From Jilunia laotingensis (GTDB lineage: Bacteria > Bacteroidota > Bacteroidia > Bacteroidales > Bacteroidaceae): DNA of 64,000 nt. Below are positions 9,051 through 17,789 of the stretch, in pieces. The position numbers and the translations under genes were made by a program. Numbering within the stretch: the stretch's first letter is position 1; every line of letters starts with the position of its first letter. The stretch is from NCBI RefSeq assembly GCF_014385165.1, contig NZ_JACRTF010000001.1, positions 4,216,001 to 4,280,000 of the forward strand. Direction: 5' to 3'. Under the pieces are notes generated by a model. It was not told the DNA's origin. It saw only the letters and a list, made by a program, of their open reading frames with translations, and did no database searches.

Positions 9051-9474
9051 AATTACGTGTTTTTATTTTATCATGTATATTCAGTGTGTCTGCCAATTCT
9101 TTTTTCCAGAACTCATTGTCTGGTTATTGGAAATCAATTAAATAAACTTTCATAAATATAACCATGAAAAAATCCAGGGACAGAGAATTATTATCCAAAG
9201 AAGTGCTATCATACTTCTTTTCTCTACAAATAGAATGGAGATATAATTCCTCCATAAAAGAGGATTGTTAGAAAATGTTCTCATGTCGGTTTTATATTTA
9301 TTCAATGTTGTGCGACAAAAGTAATATAATTAGAAGGATATAAAATCGCCATTAAGTGAATAATTGTAAAAACGACATGTTTTTTTAGAAACACGCTTGT
9401 TTCTCCTTTCAACAGAAGAATAAATTTATTAGGAATTACCTAAATAAAGATGTGGCATTTTAGAAAATTTCTCA
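9051..9474 (-). promoter_or_regulatory. Upstream region of the four-gene oxidoreductase operon
   Basis: A 424-bp gap between the operon start and the end of capsule locus 1. On the minus strand TACTTTTG (9323-9316) fits a -7 box, but there is no clear TTTG at -33; it would give a leader of about 255 nt. Two small dyads lie in that leader, AAGAAGT/ACTTCTT (9197-9218) and ATGGAG/CTCCAT (9235-9256). A 35-codon ORF on the plus strand (9164-9271) has no recognisable features and I do not call it. Confidence 0.35.
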
Positions 9475-10428
9475 TCACCTCATCCTATGATGCAAATGGA
9501 AAAATTGCTTCATAAATAGTATATATGCAAAACTTAAGATAATGACAATCCCTACCAAATAATAATAACCGAAATCCAAAAACAACAGATACAATACAAT
9601 TACTAAAGCTTGAATCAACATATATATGAGCGACACAATGATATGAGGGATTTTCAATTCGTTTGCCATAATCTGATATAAATGTTTCCTGTGAGGCAAG
9701 CCGATGTTTTCATGAAGCATCAAACGGTGAATAATTGTCAACACACTATCAACTCCATAAACCACAAGAAGAATGATCCAACTAAAATTTCCAGTCGTAA
9801 GTATCAGTTGACCGATTAAGAAAAGAATTATAAAAGCCATACTTACCGAACCAACATCACCTGCGAAGCATTTTGCACACTTACGGAAATTAAAAAAGTT
9901 AAAGACCAATACCGAACAAAGGAGTGTTAAGATCAGACTCTGTTCAACAAAACAAACAATTTCAACATTTATATAGCCCAACGCAACGAGTACAACCAAG
10001 GAATATCCCCCGGTTATTCCGTTTATGCCATCCATAAAATTATAAGCATTTATGATACCCGTACAAACAATCAAAGACACAATAACTGTCCACCAAGGAA
10101 ATGTAAACAACCCCCACTGGTAAAACATCAATGCCATGGCCGAGAAATGAAATCCCAGACGCAAACTTTGAGAGATGGAACGGATATCATCCGTAAAACT
10201 AATGAATGTGACCAACGTCAAGGCCAACATAAACCATGGATATGCAAAATGACTCACCAGAAAGAAAGTGAGGAATCCGATATAGAATATGATGCCACCA
10301 CCGCGTAAAGTGATCCGGCTGTGTGAACTGCGTTCATTGGGCCTGTCAATGATATTGTATTTATCAGCCACCCGGAAATAAAAAAGTTCTGCCAGAAATA
10401 GCAGAACGATCAATATTAAATAGTACAT
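9475..10428 (-). CDS. WecA/MraY-like undecaprenyl-phosphate sugar-1-phosphate transferase (initiating transferase, capsule locus 1)
   Basis: With the start at 10428 this is a 317-residue polytopic membrane protein; the open frame goes on to 10518 but the extra 30 residues are not family-like, while MYYLIL begins the first helix. Conserved cytoplasmic-loop motifs of the polyprenyl-phosphate N-acetylhexosamine-1-phosphate transferase family are present: FTDDIRS (78-84), NFMDGINGITGG (130-141) and FAGDVGS (188-194). It would load the first sugar phosphate onto undecaprenyl phosphate to start the capsule repeat unit. It is the last gene of locus 1, directly after an NAD-dependent epimerase gene; this epimerase plus WecA-like pair commonly ends Bacteroides CPS loci. 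Confidence 0.85.
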   Translation of the reverse strand: MYYLILIVLLFLAELFYFRVADKYNIIDRPNERSSHSRITLRGGGIIFYIGFLTFFLVSHFAYPWFMLALTLVTFISFTDDIRSISQSLRLGFHFSAMALMFYQWGLFTFPWWTVIVSLIVCTGIINAYNFMDGINGITGGYSLVVLVALGYINVEIVCFVEQSLILTLLCSVLVFNFFNFRKCAKCFAGDVGSVSMAFIILFLIGQLILTTGNFSWIILLVVYGVDSVLTIIHRLMLHENIGLPHRKHLYQIMANELKIPHIIVSLIYMLIQALVIVLYLLFLDFGYYYLVGIVIILSFAYILFMKQFFHLHHRMR

Positions 10429-10592
10429 TATCCGTTCTTTATTATCCAATAAAACCATAATTGAATCACTAAGAATAACAATAAAATAATTCCTGCCACT
10501 ATCATTATTATTGTCCACATAAGCACGTCAGCTTCTCAGAGTCGTTTTATTTTAACTTGGAGTTCTTTTGAGGAAAATTGAAACATAAGGAC

Positions 10593-11489
10593 TCAATCTA
10601 TCTTAAAATTTTCCAATACATTCAGAGGTAACCAACCAAGTTCGTGCATAGCCTTTTCATTACTGAATGTCAATGAAGTAGTAATCTTTTCCAATTTCAA
10701 TGAGTTGATTGGAGCTTTACAACCCAATCGATCACCAACCAATGCAAAACTCTTGGCTAACCAAAAAGGAACAGATAAAGGTCTCTTCCTATTCATCTGT
10801 CTGCATATCACCTCTTCCAACTCCCCAAAGGTCGGAGAATAACTGTCACAGACATTATAAACCCCTTCTTTCTTTATCAACAAAGGAACAAGATTGGCAA
10901 TATCCTGTACCATCAGTACACTCTTACGAGCATTATTACCGGCTATGCCCAAGTAGCGATTCCGTCTGATACCCTGAATCATGGCTCCCAAGTTACCCGG
11001 TGGACAAGGTCCGGCTATCAGGGAAGGACGGATAATACTTAACCTCACGTGATGCAATCTACACCACTCCTTCAAATATTCCTCCGCCATGATTTTGCTC
11101 AATGCATAAGGGGTAGTTCCGTTCAAAGAATGATTCTCCGTTATCTTCTCACCGGAGTCACAACCATAGACGGCAACTGAGCTAATAAAAATAAAAGATT
11201 CAGGAATACCACCATTTTCCAAAGCGGTACATAAATTTTTCGTACCCTGTAAGTTCACGTCATAAAAAACTTTCCGTTCTTCTTCTGTGCGGGGAGAAAA
11301 ATGGGCTTTTCCCGCAGCATGAAATACGACATCATACGATCCATCTAAAACCGGCACGGCCTTTGCCAAATTGACCCTATAATTATCTTGCATTGAAAGG
11401 CCGACCGTGGAGACATCATAACGCTTCTCCAGCAGAGGAAGCACATTCGTCCCTAAAAAACCGGAAGCGCCAGTGAAAAGGAGTTTCAT
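10593..11489 (-). CDS. NAD-dependent epimerase/dehydratase (nucleotide-sugar, capsule locus 1)
   Basis: A 298-residue extended short-chain dehydrogenase with GASGFLG (7-13) for NAD binding, an active-site serine region FISSVAVYG (101-109) and the YxxxK pair in YALSK (128-132). It is like the UDP-hexose 4-epimerase/4-reductase genes next to WecA-like transferases, which supply UDP-QuiNAc or UDP-FucNAc type sugars in Bacteroides and Pseudomonas. Product is inferred from the pairing. It ends 6 bp before the next feature on its upstream side and is likely co-transcribed. Confidence 0.8.
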   Translation of the reverse strand: MKLLFTGASGFLGTNVLPLLEKRYDVSTVGLSMQDNYRVNLAKAVPVLDGSYDVVFHAAGKAHFSPRTEEERKVFYDVNLQGTKNLCTALENGGIPESFIFISSVAVYGCDSGEKITENHSLNGTTPYALSKIMAEEYLKEWCRLHHVRLSIIRPSLIAGPCPPGNLGAMIQGIRRNRYLGIAGNNARKSVLMVQDIANLVPLLIKKEGVYNVCDSYSPTFGELEEVICRQMNRKRPLSVPFWLAKSFALVGDRLGCKAPINSLKLEKITTSLTFSNEKAMHELGWLPLNVLENFKID

Positions 11490-11495
11490 AAAAAG

Positions 11496-12248
11496 CTATT
11501 GAAAAAATTGTATTAATTTAGGAAGCAAACGATACAACGGATAAAACATGCTGACAGGAATACCATTTTTCCGGAATGCATTCAGGCATTCCATGTTCCC
11601 CCGTTTTATATTAGACAGGCTTTTGCTGGTTGTCCCTCCTAAACGCATCCGCACCAAAGGTTCGGGCAAATAGAAAGTTCTGATATGATCTTTTTCCATC
11701 AAACGGAGCATCAATTCAAAATCCGCAGCAAACTTAAATGACAAATCGAAAGTACCATATTTCTGATAAACTTCTCTCTTCACATAAAAAGTAGGATGGG
11801 CGGGATGCCAACCTTTAGAAAAAGATCGTTTTTCTCCGGTGATCCAATGACGAATGATTTTAGATGTGTCATACTGGGCCACGTAATATAGATCGGCATA
11901 TACGCAATCTATATTTTCATTATTTTCAAAACAACCGACCACTTCTTCAATTGCAGTCGTTTTAGCCAGCAAGTCATCCGAATTGATGATACCGACAATA
12001 TCGCCCGTTGCTCGTGCGAAGCCTTTATTCATCGCATCATACAATCCCTCGTCCTTTTCACTAACCCATTGCATGCGTCCCTCAAATTGGGGTTCATATT
12101 CCTTAATAACGTCTATGGTACCATCGGTTGACAAGCCGTCCACAACGATGTACTCTATTTCCGGATAGGATTGTAAAAGAACGGATTGAATAGTATCACG
12201 AAGCGTATTAACGCTATTATAAGTAACAGTTACAAGAGAAAATTTCAT
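11496..12248 (-). CDS. Glycosyltransferase family 2
   Basis: A 250-residue GT-A fold transferase. MKFSLVTVTYNS is the typical family start, so I use ATG 12248, although the frame is open 33 bp further. YIVVDGLSTDGT (34-44) and INSDD (88-92, a DxD-type metal site) are present. It transfers one sugar to the lipid-linked capsule repeat on the cytoplasmic face. Donor and acceptor are unknown. It is preceded by a gap of about 117 bp with no clear promoter. Confidence 0.85.
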   Translation of the reverse strand: MKFSLVTVTYNSVNTLRDTIQSVLLQSYPEIEYIVVDGLSTDGTIDVIKEYEPQFEGRMQWVSEKDEGLYDAMNKGFARATGDIVGIINSDDLLAKTTAIEEVVGCFENNENIDCVYADLYYVAQYDTSKIIRHWITGEKRSFSKGWHPAHPTFYVKREVYQKYGTFDLSFKFAADFELMLRLMEKDHIRTFYLPEPLVRMRLGGTTSKSLSNIKRGNMECLNAFRKNGIPVSMFYPLYRLLPKLIQFFQ

Positions 12249-12365
12249 TGAATTAAATATAAAATCAAGTTCGTCTTCCATCTTCTTGAAAGTGGACTTG
12301 GATAATGCCTTTTTAAAATAATTCGAGCTTAATGCCGCAAAATGAAAACACCGAACAGATATCTT

Positions 12366-13577
12366 TTATAGAAGGCGGTCATAAAGCTTTAAATAGTCCA
12401 GATATCTTTCCGCCCTGTCAAAACAGTCCACGGCACGTTGTCTACAAGCAGCTTCATAGTGTGATTTGCCTTTATGCCTGATCCGGGTGATAGAAACCAA
12501 CATGGAATTTAGATCCCCTCTTTCCACTATATATCCGGTGTCCCGGTCAACAATGTCCTTACAACCTCCCGTATCATATGCGACAACCGGAGTCCCACAA
12601 GCCAATGATTCCATATTCACCGTGGGTAAGGTATCCTGGTAAGTTGGATTTATCAAAACATCCGCCATGGAATACAAATCGGCCAACTGGTGTACGTTTT
12701 CTGTCTTTTCAATGCCAATGATGCCAGAAGGGAGATTCTTTATCTGCCGTTTGGTTAAACCGACCACCACAATGACCTCTTGGTGAGATAACAGTTCACG
12801 AAGTCTAAGAATGTCATCCAGACCTTTGGTCTTATTCCATCCTGTTGCCACAGCCAGTATCATAAAACGTGAGTTCAACCCCATTTGAACACGCATCTCT
12901 TCGCGATGGACACGAGGTGTAAAAATGTCCAGGTCAATGCCATTCACAATCACCTCACGCTTAGCGGAACTTAAAAAGGATTGACCGACAACACCGTCCA
13001 ACCAATGGCAAACAGAGACGACAGTCAGATTTCGGGCAGATGTAAACAGTTCCTTCTTTTGCAGGTAGTTTTTCTTGGAACGATCCTTCAATAAACTCGC
13101 AGGATATCCATGTTTATTAGGACAATTACTACATCCCTTAAGCCACTTTTCGCATCCGATATCCTGAAAATGCACACAATGTCCCGTCATTGCCCAACAG
13201 TCATGCAACGTCCATACAACCTGAATACCACTCGATGAAAGGTAATCGAACAATATTTCCATGTTCAAATAATATCCATGGATGTTGTGCAAATGAATGA
13301 TGTCAGGCCTGACCCGTTCAATGACTTTTACCAATTCCCGAGTGCTTCTTTTCGAGGCAAAACCATGTTTATCGAATAATCTGGTATATAGTACGTGTAT
13401 CAAAAGGTCGACACGGTTCCCTATCTTATAAAGAACGGACGAACTCGAATTGGACCACCTTCCAAATGCAATATAGCTTTGCCAACCGTTTTTCTGAACC
13501 AGTTTACCGATATCTTCTGCAATCCTTCCTGTTGAACCGGAATTACAGACTGCATTAATTTGAAAAAGTGTTGGCAT
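12366..13577 (-). CDS. Glycosyltransferase family 4 (GT-B)
   Basis: With the start at 13577 the protein has 403 residues (MPTLFQINAVCNSGSTGRIAED start). The C-terminal half carries the GT4 signature, NPTYQDTLPTVNMESLACG with the E-x7-E pattern, then GTPVVAYDTGG. The start codon overlaps the stop of the upstream deacetylase gene by one base, which argues for translational coupling and against the longer open frame to 13628. A Cys-rich stretch near residue 140-155 (CWAMTGHCVHFQDIGCEKW) is shared by wcaC-like transferases. Sugar specificity unknown. Confidence 0.85.
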   Translation of the reverse strand: MPTLFQINAVCNSGSTGRIAEDIGKLVQKNGWQSYIAFGRWSNSSSSVLYKIGNRVDLLIHVLYTRLFDKHGFASKRSTRELVKVIERVRPDIIHLHNIHGYYLNMEILFDYLSSSGIQVVWTLHDCWAMTGHCVHFQDIGCEKWLKGCSNCPNKHGYPASLLKDRSKKNYLQKKELFTSARNLTVVSVCHWLDGVVGQSFLSSAKREVIVNGIDLDIFTPRVHREEMRVQMGLNSRFMILAVATGWNKTKGLDDILRLRELLSHQEVIVVVGLTKRQIKNLPSGIIGIEKTENVHQLADLYSMADVLINPTYQDTLPTVNMESLACGTPVVAYDTGGCKDIVDRDTGYIVERGDLNSMLVSITRIRHKGKSHYEAACRQRAVDCFDRAERYLDYLKLYDRLL

Positions 13578-14347
13578 TAATACTTCTTTTCGGTATTTAG
13601 AAAGTAGTTCAAATGGATTATAGGCCAATCCGGTTCAAAATGACGACGATTAATCACACGTCCACCAAACGAAAAATAATTCTTATAATCGGATTGGCTA
13701 AACACGTATGGATAGTGCCTGACAGCAATATCTATCGAATGTGAATTAGCATGTTCCAATCTCCCAAAAGGAAAAGCAAAATAATCACAAGGAACGCCAA
13801 TGTGCTGTTCAACAACCGTGCGACACTCTCCTATCTGATGTTCCAATTCCTCAATATTGTCATCATTAATATTGTAATGATCAAGTGTATGGGCACCGAT
13901 TACATGTCCTCTGTTATGCAAATCTTTTATTTGTTCCCAACTCATTGGTAATTTCCCCGGAGTCTTCACAACATTGTTTGTAAAATAATCTATATATTCC
14001 CTGTTGCCGGATACAAAATTTGGATTTATAAAAAACGCAGCATTGATATTAAAATCTTCTAGTACAGGTGCAATCATACTATGACATTCTTCGAAACCAT
14101 CATCAAAACTAAATGCAACCAAAGGTTCAGAAACTACTACCTTGGAAATAATGAGTTCCACAGCGTCTTCAAAACGAATAAACCGGACTAATTTTTCTAA
14201 CTTCCGTAACTGTGAATGGAATATCTCTTCACAAGGATTTTTTAAAGCGATCCTATGTCCGTTTAATATATGTATCCCCGCCTGCGGTTCTGCAAACGAT
14301 CCCAAAACATCTAAAATCAGCCCTCTGGCTATTTTCCTACCCCACAT
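13577..14347 (-). CDS. Polysaccharide deacetylase family protein (NodB homology)
   Basis: A 256-residue protein without a signal peptide. The NodB-type motif 1 is FSFDDGFEE (79-87), and motif 2 is GAHTLDH (151-157) with the two metal-binding histidines; FPFGRLEHAN follows as motif 3. It would remove an N-acetyl (or similar acyl) group from a sugar, here probably a lipid-linked intermediate in the cytoplasm or an activated sugar, since no export signal is seen. It is translationally coupled to the next GT4 gene. Confidence 0.8.
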   Translation of the reverse strand: MWGRKIARGLILDVLGSFAEPQAGIHILNGHRIALKNPCEEIFHSQLRKLEKLVRFIRFEDAVELIISKVVVSEPLVAFSFDDGFEECHSMIAPVLEDFNINAAFFINPNFVSGNREYIDYFTNNVVKTPGKLPMSWEQIKDLHNRGHVIGAHTLDHYNINDDNIEELEHQIGECRTVVEQHIGVPCDYFAFPFGRLEHANSHSIDIAVRHYPYVFSQSDYKNYFSFGGRVINRRHFEPDWPIIHLNYFLNTEKKY

Positions 14348-14367
14348 AAAAAAACAACTATGTTTAT

Positions 14368-15510
14368 TTAAAATAATTTCGACAATGCTGCCAAATAGAT
14401 ATTCTCAAACTCGGATATCAAACCATCCTTTACTTTAAAACCTGAAGCCGGACATAAATGAGACACTTCTTCATTGACCTGCAAGTTTATAAAACTATCC
14501 CGGTAAAAGTCATAAGCTCCGATCTGTCTTAGAAAGCCCACTATTTTACCCTTATCAGGATGCGTATAATTTAAAACGATATTATTTCCATTCAAAATCG
14601 TCTGCAACACAATGGAATGAAATCTCATACCCACACACTCGCTACTTTCAGCCAAAATCCGCAATGTCCCTTCCAAACTCAATGGGGTATTCTGGACTGC
14701 CACACCCTCATCATCAATTCTATATTTCAGTTTATTCATCCATCTTCGGTCATCCCCGCCAATAGCAAAATAATGCATAGGAAGAAAGAGAAGCCTTTTT
14801 TCACTTTTCACTTTTCGATTTCGTAATATCTGAAATACTTTTTCATTGATTTCCTTACCATTAATTTCATCATTAATCCTATATTCCATAGGAAAATCAC
14901 GTACACAGGCAACTATATCCTCTTTCCTTCTCTCAGGAATAGCATGCAAAGATTTATATCGTTGTGCTGCAAAAACAGCCGGATCTATTGATGAGAGTAC
15001 CTCTTTGGAATGTTTACCGGCTATACGCCTGTATTCCCCAGTGGAGATCTCATCCCGGAAAATGGTAACATCCGCTTTCTCAATGATATGAACCAAGCTC
15101 CGTTCATACCGTTTGGTAATCATCGGTCCTACTCCACAACCCAAAATCAGCGTACGCTTTCGAAGTCTTTTAGCTTTTGAAAAAGCATATTCTATCATAT
15201 ACAAACTCCACATCCCCATTAACGGACCACCGCCCATTACCAAAATATCACACCATTCTATTACATCGTCCATTGCTTCGGGATTTTGAGAATCGAATAA
15301 ATTCAACTCCCCTATACCGTTATTTGCACATTTCCTATAGAATTCTGAATCTTCCAAGAGTGTCCTCTCCGTAAAAAAGGGATAAATACTCCCTAACTTC
15401 ACTTCATAGACTCCATAAGCTCTATTTAGGATTGAAAAAATCCCTGCTAATATAGCCCTGTCCCCGATAGTTTCAGTACCATACCAGCCAATGATAGCTA
15501 TCTTAACCAT
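14368..15510 (-). CDS. Polysaccharide pyruvyl transferase family protein
   Basis: A 380-residue protein of the PS_pyruv_trans family. The N-terminal IGWYGTETIGDRAIL (7-21) and the later MGGGPLMGMWSLY (near 93-105), the GCGVGPM segment and the C-terminal MRFHSIV are typical. Members attach pyruvate ketals to sugars from phosphoenolpyruvate, giving an acidic capsule. Some family members have other roles. Its start lies inside the end of the upstream radical SAM gene (13-bp overlap), which indicates coupling. Confidence 0.8.
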   Translation of the reverse strand: MVKIAIIGWYGTETIGDRAILAGIFSILNRAYGVYEVKLGSIYPFFTERTLLEDSEFYRKCANNGIGELNLFDSQNPEAMDDVIEWCDILVMGGGPLMGMWSLYMIEYAFSKAKRLRKRTLILGCGVGPMITKRYERSLVHIIEKADVTIFRDEISTGEYRRIAGKHSKEVLSSIDPAVFAAQRYKSLHAIPERRKEDIVACVRDFPMEYRINDEINGKEINEKVFQILRNRKVKSEKRLLFLPMHYFAIGGDDRRWMNKLKYRIDDEGVAVQNTPLSLEGTLRILAESSECVGMRFHSIVLQTILNGNNIVLNYTHPDKGKIVGFLRQIGAYDFYRDSFINLQVNEEVSHLCPASGFKVKDGLISEFENIYLAALSKLF

Positions 15511-16598
15511 AATGCTTTGATTTTATATTTGATCCAAACCGAAGGTTTCAGCAGTTCTGCAATAAAAAGAATAAGTCCTTTCACGCTGGGCAACACAATA
15601 TAATGGACACAAGTGTCACAATTCTTTTCAAGTTTCTTCTCCTGCTGCCGCAGCAATCCGCTTTTCCACAATTCTGTTGCTGTCTTCTCTCTCAAATTTC
15701 CCACCTTGTCACTCGCTGTCGCACATAAGCAAAGGTCAAGATTCTCCGTTATGGTAACATCGCCTCTCAGATAATTGCATCCTGCCAAACGTCCCTTTCC
15801 ACCATTTTTCAGATAATAGTAAGTAAGAAATGCACGTAGCCTTGTTTTCATTCCTCTGCCTTCTTTAAACTTTCCGTAGAAATATTCAGTTGCCAACAGG
15901 CGCGACCACCTAGAATGCATAATATCGAAATCCTGCTTTCCGTCAAAATTATGTAAACGCTTATTGGGAACTGCTGGATGATAATAAGCTGGAATTCCTA
16001 ACGAAGTATTGAAATATTCAATTTCACTGACGTAGGCTATATTTTCATTAGAAAGAGTGGTCCCTATATCGAGTACATCACAATATTTTGACTGTTCGGC
16101 TTTTATTAATTTTATCGTTTCCACCGTTTTATTAAAAACTTTCGGAATCCCTCTTACCTTATTATGTACTTCCCCCACTCCATCTATCGAAATTGTCAGA
16201 TAAACTAAAATCCCCCGGGACTTACATTTAGATCTTATAATCTCCATCATCGGCAGAAGACGAGACGCTATAATTCCATTGGATATCACATGGACACGGT
16301 TTAACTTCTTCAATACCAATAATGCATCCATCAACTCCCCCGTTTTCTTATAAGTCGATGGTTCTCCACCATTCAGTCCCACTAACCGAACCTGATTAAA
16401 AAAAGAATCTTCCAACGCTTTCTTCAAATCACTAGGGTTCAGTTCAACAGGATTACTCTGATCTTTCCAAATATTGCAAGTTATACAACGTGAGTTACAA
16501 CGACTCGTCACAGGCATCTGTAACACCCGTGGTTTTATACGTTTTTTAAACGCAGTCATCCTCAGATAATTGAGTGCAAATACAACAGCATTTTTCAT
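15498..16598 (-). CDS. Radical SAM protein with SPASM-like C-terminal cysteines
   Basis: A 366-residue protein. The [4Fe-4S]/SAM motif CxxxCxxC is CNSRCITC (34-41). The C-terminal third has more cysteines, in GCNYLRG, DLCLCAT and NCDTCVHY, the pattern of a SPASM/twitch domain that binds auxiliary clusters. Such enzymes carry out radical chemistry on peptides or carbohydrates (for example epimerisation, dehydrogenation). Inside a capsule locus a sugar or lipid-linked sugar substrate is more likely than a peptide, but this is inference. It overlaps both neighbours (4 bp and 13 bp), so it is a full member of the operon. Confidence 0.8.
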   Translation of the reverse strand: MKNAVVFALNYLRMTAFKKRIKPRVLQMPVTSRCNSRCITCNIWKDQSNPVELNPSDLKKALEDSFFNQVRLVGLNGGEPSTYKKTGELMDALLVLKKLNRVHVISNGIIASRLLPMMEIIRSKCKSRGILVYLTISIDGVGEVHNKVRGIPKVFNKTVETIKLIKAEQSKYCDVLDIGTTLSNENIAYVSEIEYFNTSLGIPAYYHPAVPNKRLHNFDGKQDFDIMHSRWSRLLATEYFYGKFKEGRGMKTRLRAFLTYYYLKNGGKGRLAGCNYLRGDVTITENLDLCLCATASDKVGNLREKTATELWKSGLLRQQEKKLEKNCDTCVHYIVLPSVKGLILFIAELLKPSVWIKYKIKALWLR

Positions 16599-17782
16599 TG
16601 ATTCTTAATTTTAAGACGAGTATCTGCAAGGATGCTCTCCGCTATACGACGATAGGAGAAAAACTTTTGTCCTTCATTCCGCGCATTCAGACTCATTTCC
16701 ACCCTTAGTTCAGGATGATCAATCAAACTACTGAGTGCCGGTTTAATATACCGCACATCACTATCTTCAAGCAACAGAACATTTCTCTTTACATTTAAAT
16801 AATACATCCCCTTATACCAGTCTTTAACGATCAAAGGCAACCCACAACAAATTGCCTGTTCCCACATAACAGAATGCCCTCCGGGAAAACAAGCTATATC
16901 CGAAGCAAAAAAGTAGTTATATACATTCTCCGAAGCAATCCAGCCTATAAGATGAATTTTAGGATTTCCATTTACAGCCTTTTGCAATTGTTCTTCGTAA
17001 TTCTTGTCGACTGTACCAAAAAGGATCAGATGCACATTCGGTTTATTTAAATCATTAATAGCTTCACATAAATGATGACTCATTTTCTTTGAATCCAGCT
17101 TTCCGCCACTGATCACAACCACGTCATCAGTTCCTATATGAAGTTGCTCCCTTATTTCTCGTCGTATCTTTACCTCATTGGCAAAATCCATATTTTCCAA
17201 TATTCCTCCCCGAGGCAAAAATTTTAACTTTCTATCGGGAATACGATACATATCTTTCATGAAAATCCGAATATTCGGAGCCAAATAATAATACAGGTCT
17301 ACTTCATTTCTCGTTTTATAAATAATAGACCGGTAGATTATTTTATGCATCAACACCCTTGAAACAATACCATGACCGGCATTATTATAATCATTATGAC
17401 AATCCATCACCAATGTGATGCCGGGGTGTTTCTTTTTATACTTTGCAAGATCCAACAGGCAAAACATCGGAGAACCATGAAAAAAAATCAAGTCTGGCTC
17501 AATTTCTTCAAGTGTACTTATCAAATTTTTAAACTCCCAAAATCGAAAATTCACTTTATGTTTAAGCGGTAAACGAATAATCCGAAAGTCTGCCGATTTT
17601 TTTTTGCTAGACACGGCTTTACTCTTCTTTATCAAAGACATATCAAAATAAAGCGAAGAATCGTCACTTTGGCTCGTTATGACCGTAACCTCATGCCCCA
17701 ACCTGGCATGCATATCCGCCAACTCATTATCCTGATAGGCAAATCCCTCCAGAAACTTACGCGCTACGTACACAATTTTCAT
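16595..17782 (-). CDS. Glycosyltransferase family 4 (GT-B)
   Basis: A 395-residue transferase. N-terminal domain begins MKIVYVARKFLEGFAYQDNE; the C-terminal domain has the donor site region with FPGGHSVMWEQAICCGLPLIV, where the E-x7-E pattern is partly changed. It should act on the cytoplasmic lipid-linked repeat. It overlaps the radical SAM gene by 4 bp and follows the flavoprotein gene by 7 bp. Confidence 0.8.
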   Translation of the reverse strand: MKIVYVARKFLEGFAYQDNELADMHARLGHEVTVITSQSDDSSLYFDMSLIKKSKAVSSKKKSADFRIIRLPLKHKVNFRFWEFKNLISTLEEIEPDLIFFHGSPMFCLLDLAKYKKKHPGITLVMDCHNDYNNAGHGIVSRVLMHKIIYRSIIYKTRNEVDLYYYLAPNIRIFMKDMYRIPDRKLKFLPRGGILENMDFANEVKIRREIREQLHIGTDDVVVISGGKLDSKKMSHHLCEAINDLNKPNVHLILFGTVDKNYEEQLQKAVNGNPKIHLIGWIASENVYNYFFASDIACFPGGHSVMWEQAICCGLPLIVKDWYKGMYYLNVKRNVLLLEDSDVRYIKPALSSLIDHPELRVEMSLNARNEGQKFFSYRRIAESILADTRLKIKNQ

Positions 17783-17789
17783 TTCAAAA

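Noticed and set aside
9164..9271. A 35-codon plus-strand ORF starting MKKSRDRELLSKEV upstream of the oxidoreductase operon
   Set aside because: No ribosome site, no promoter in the right place and no recognisable sequence; likely chance.
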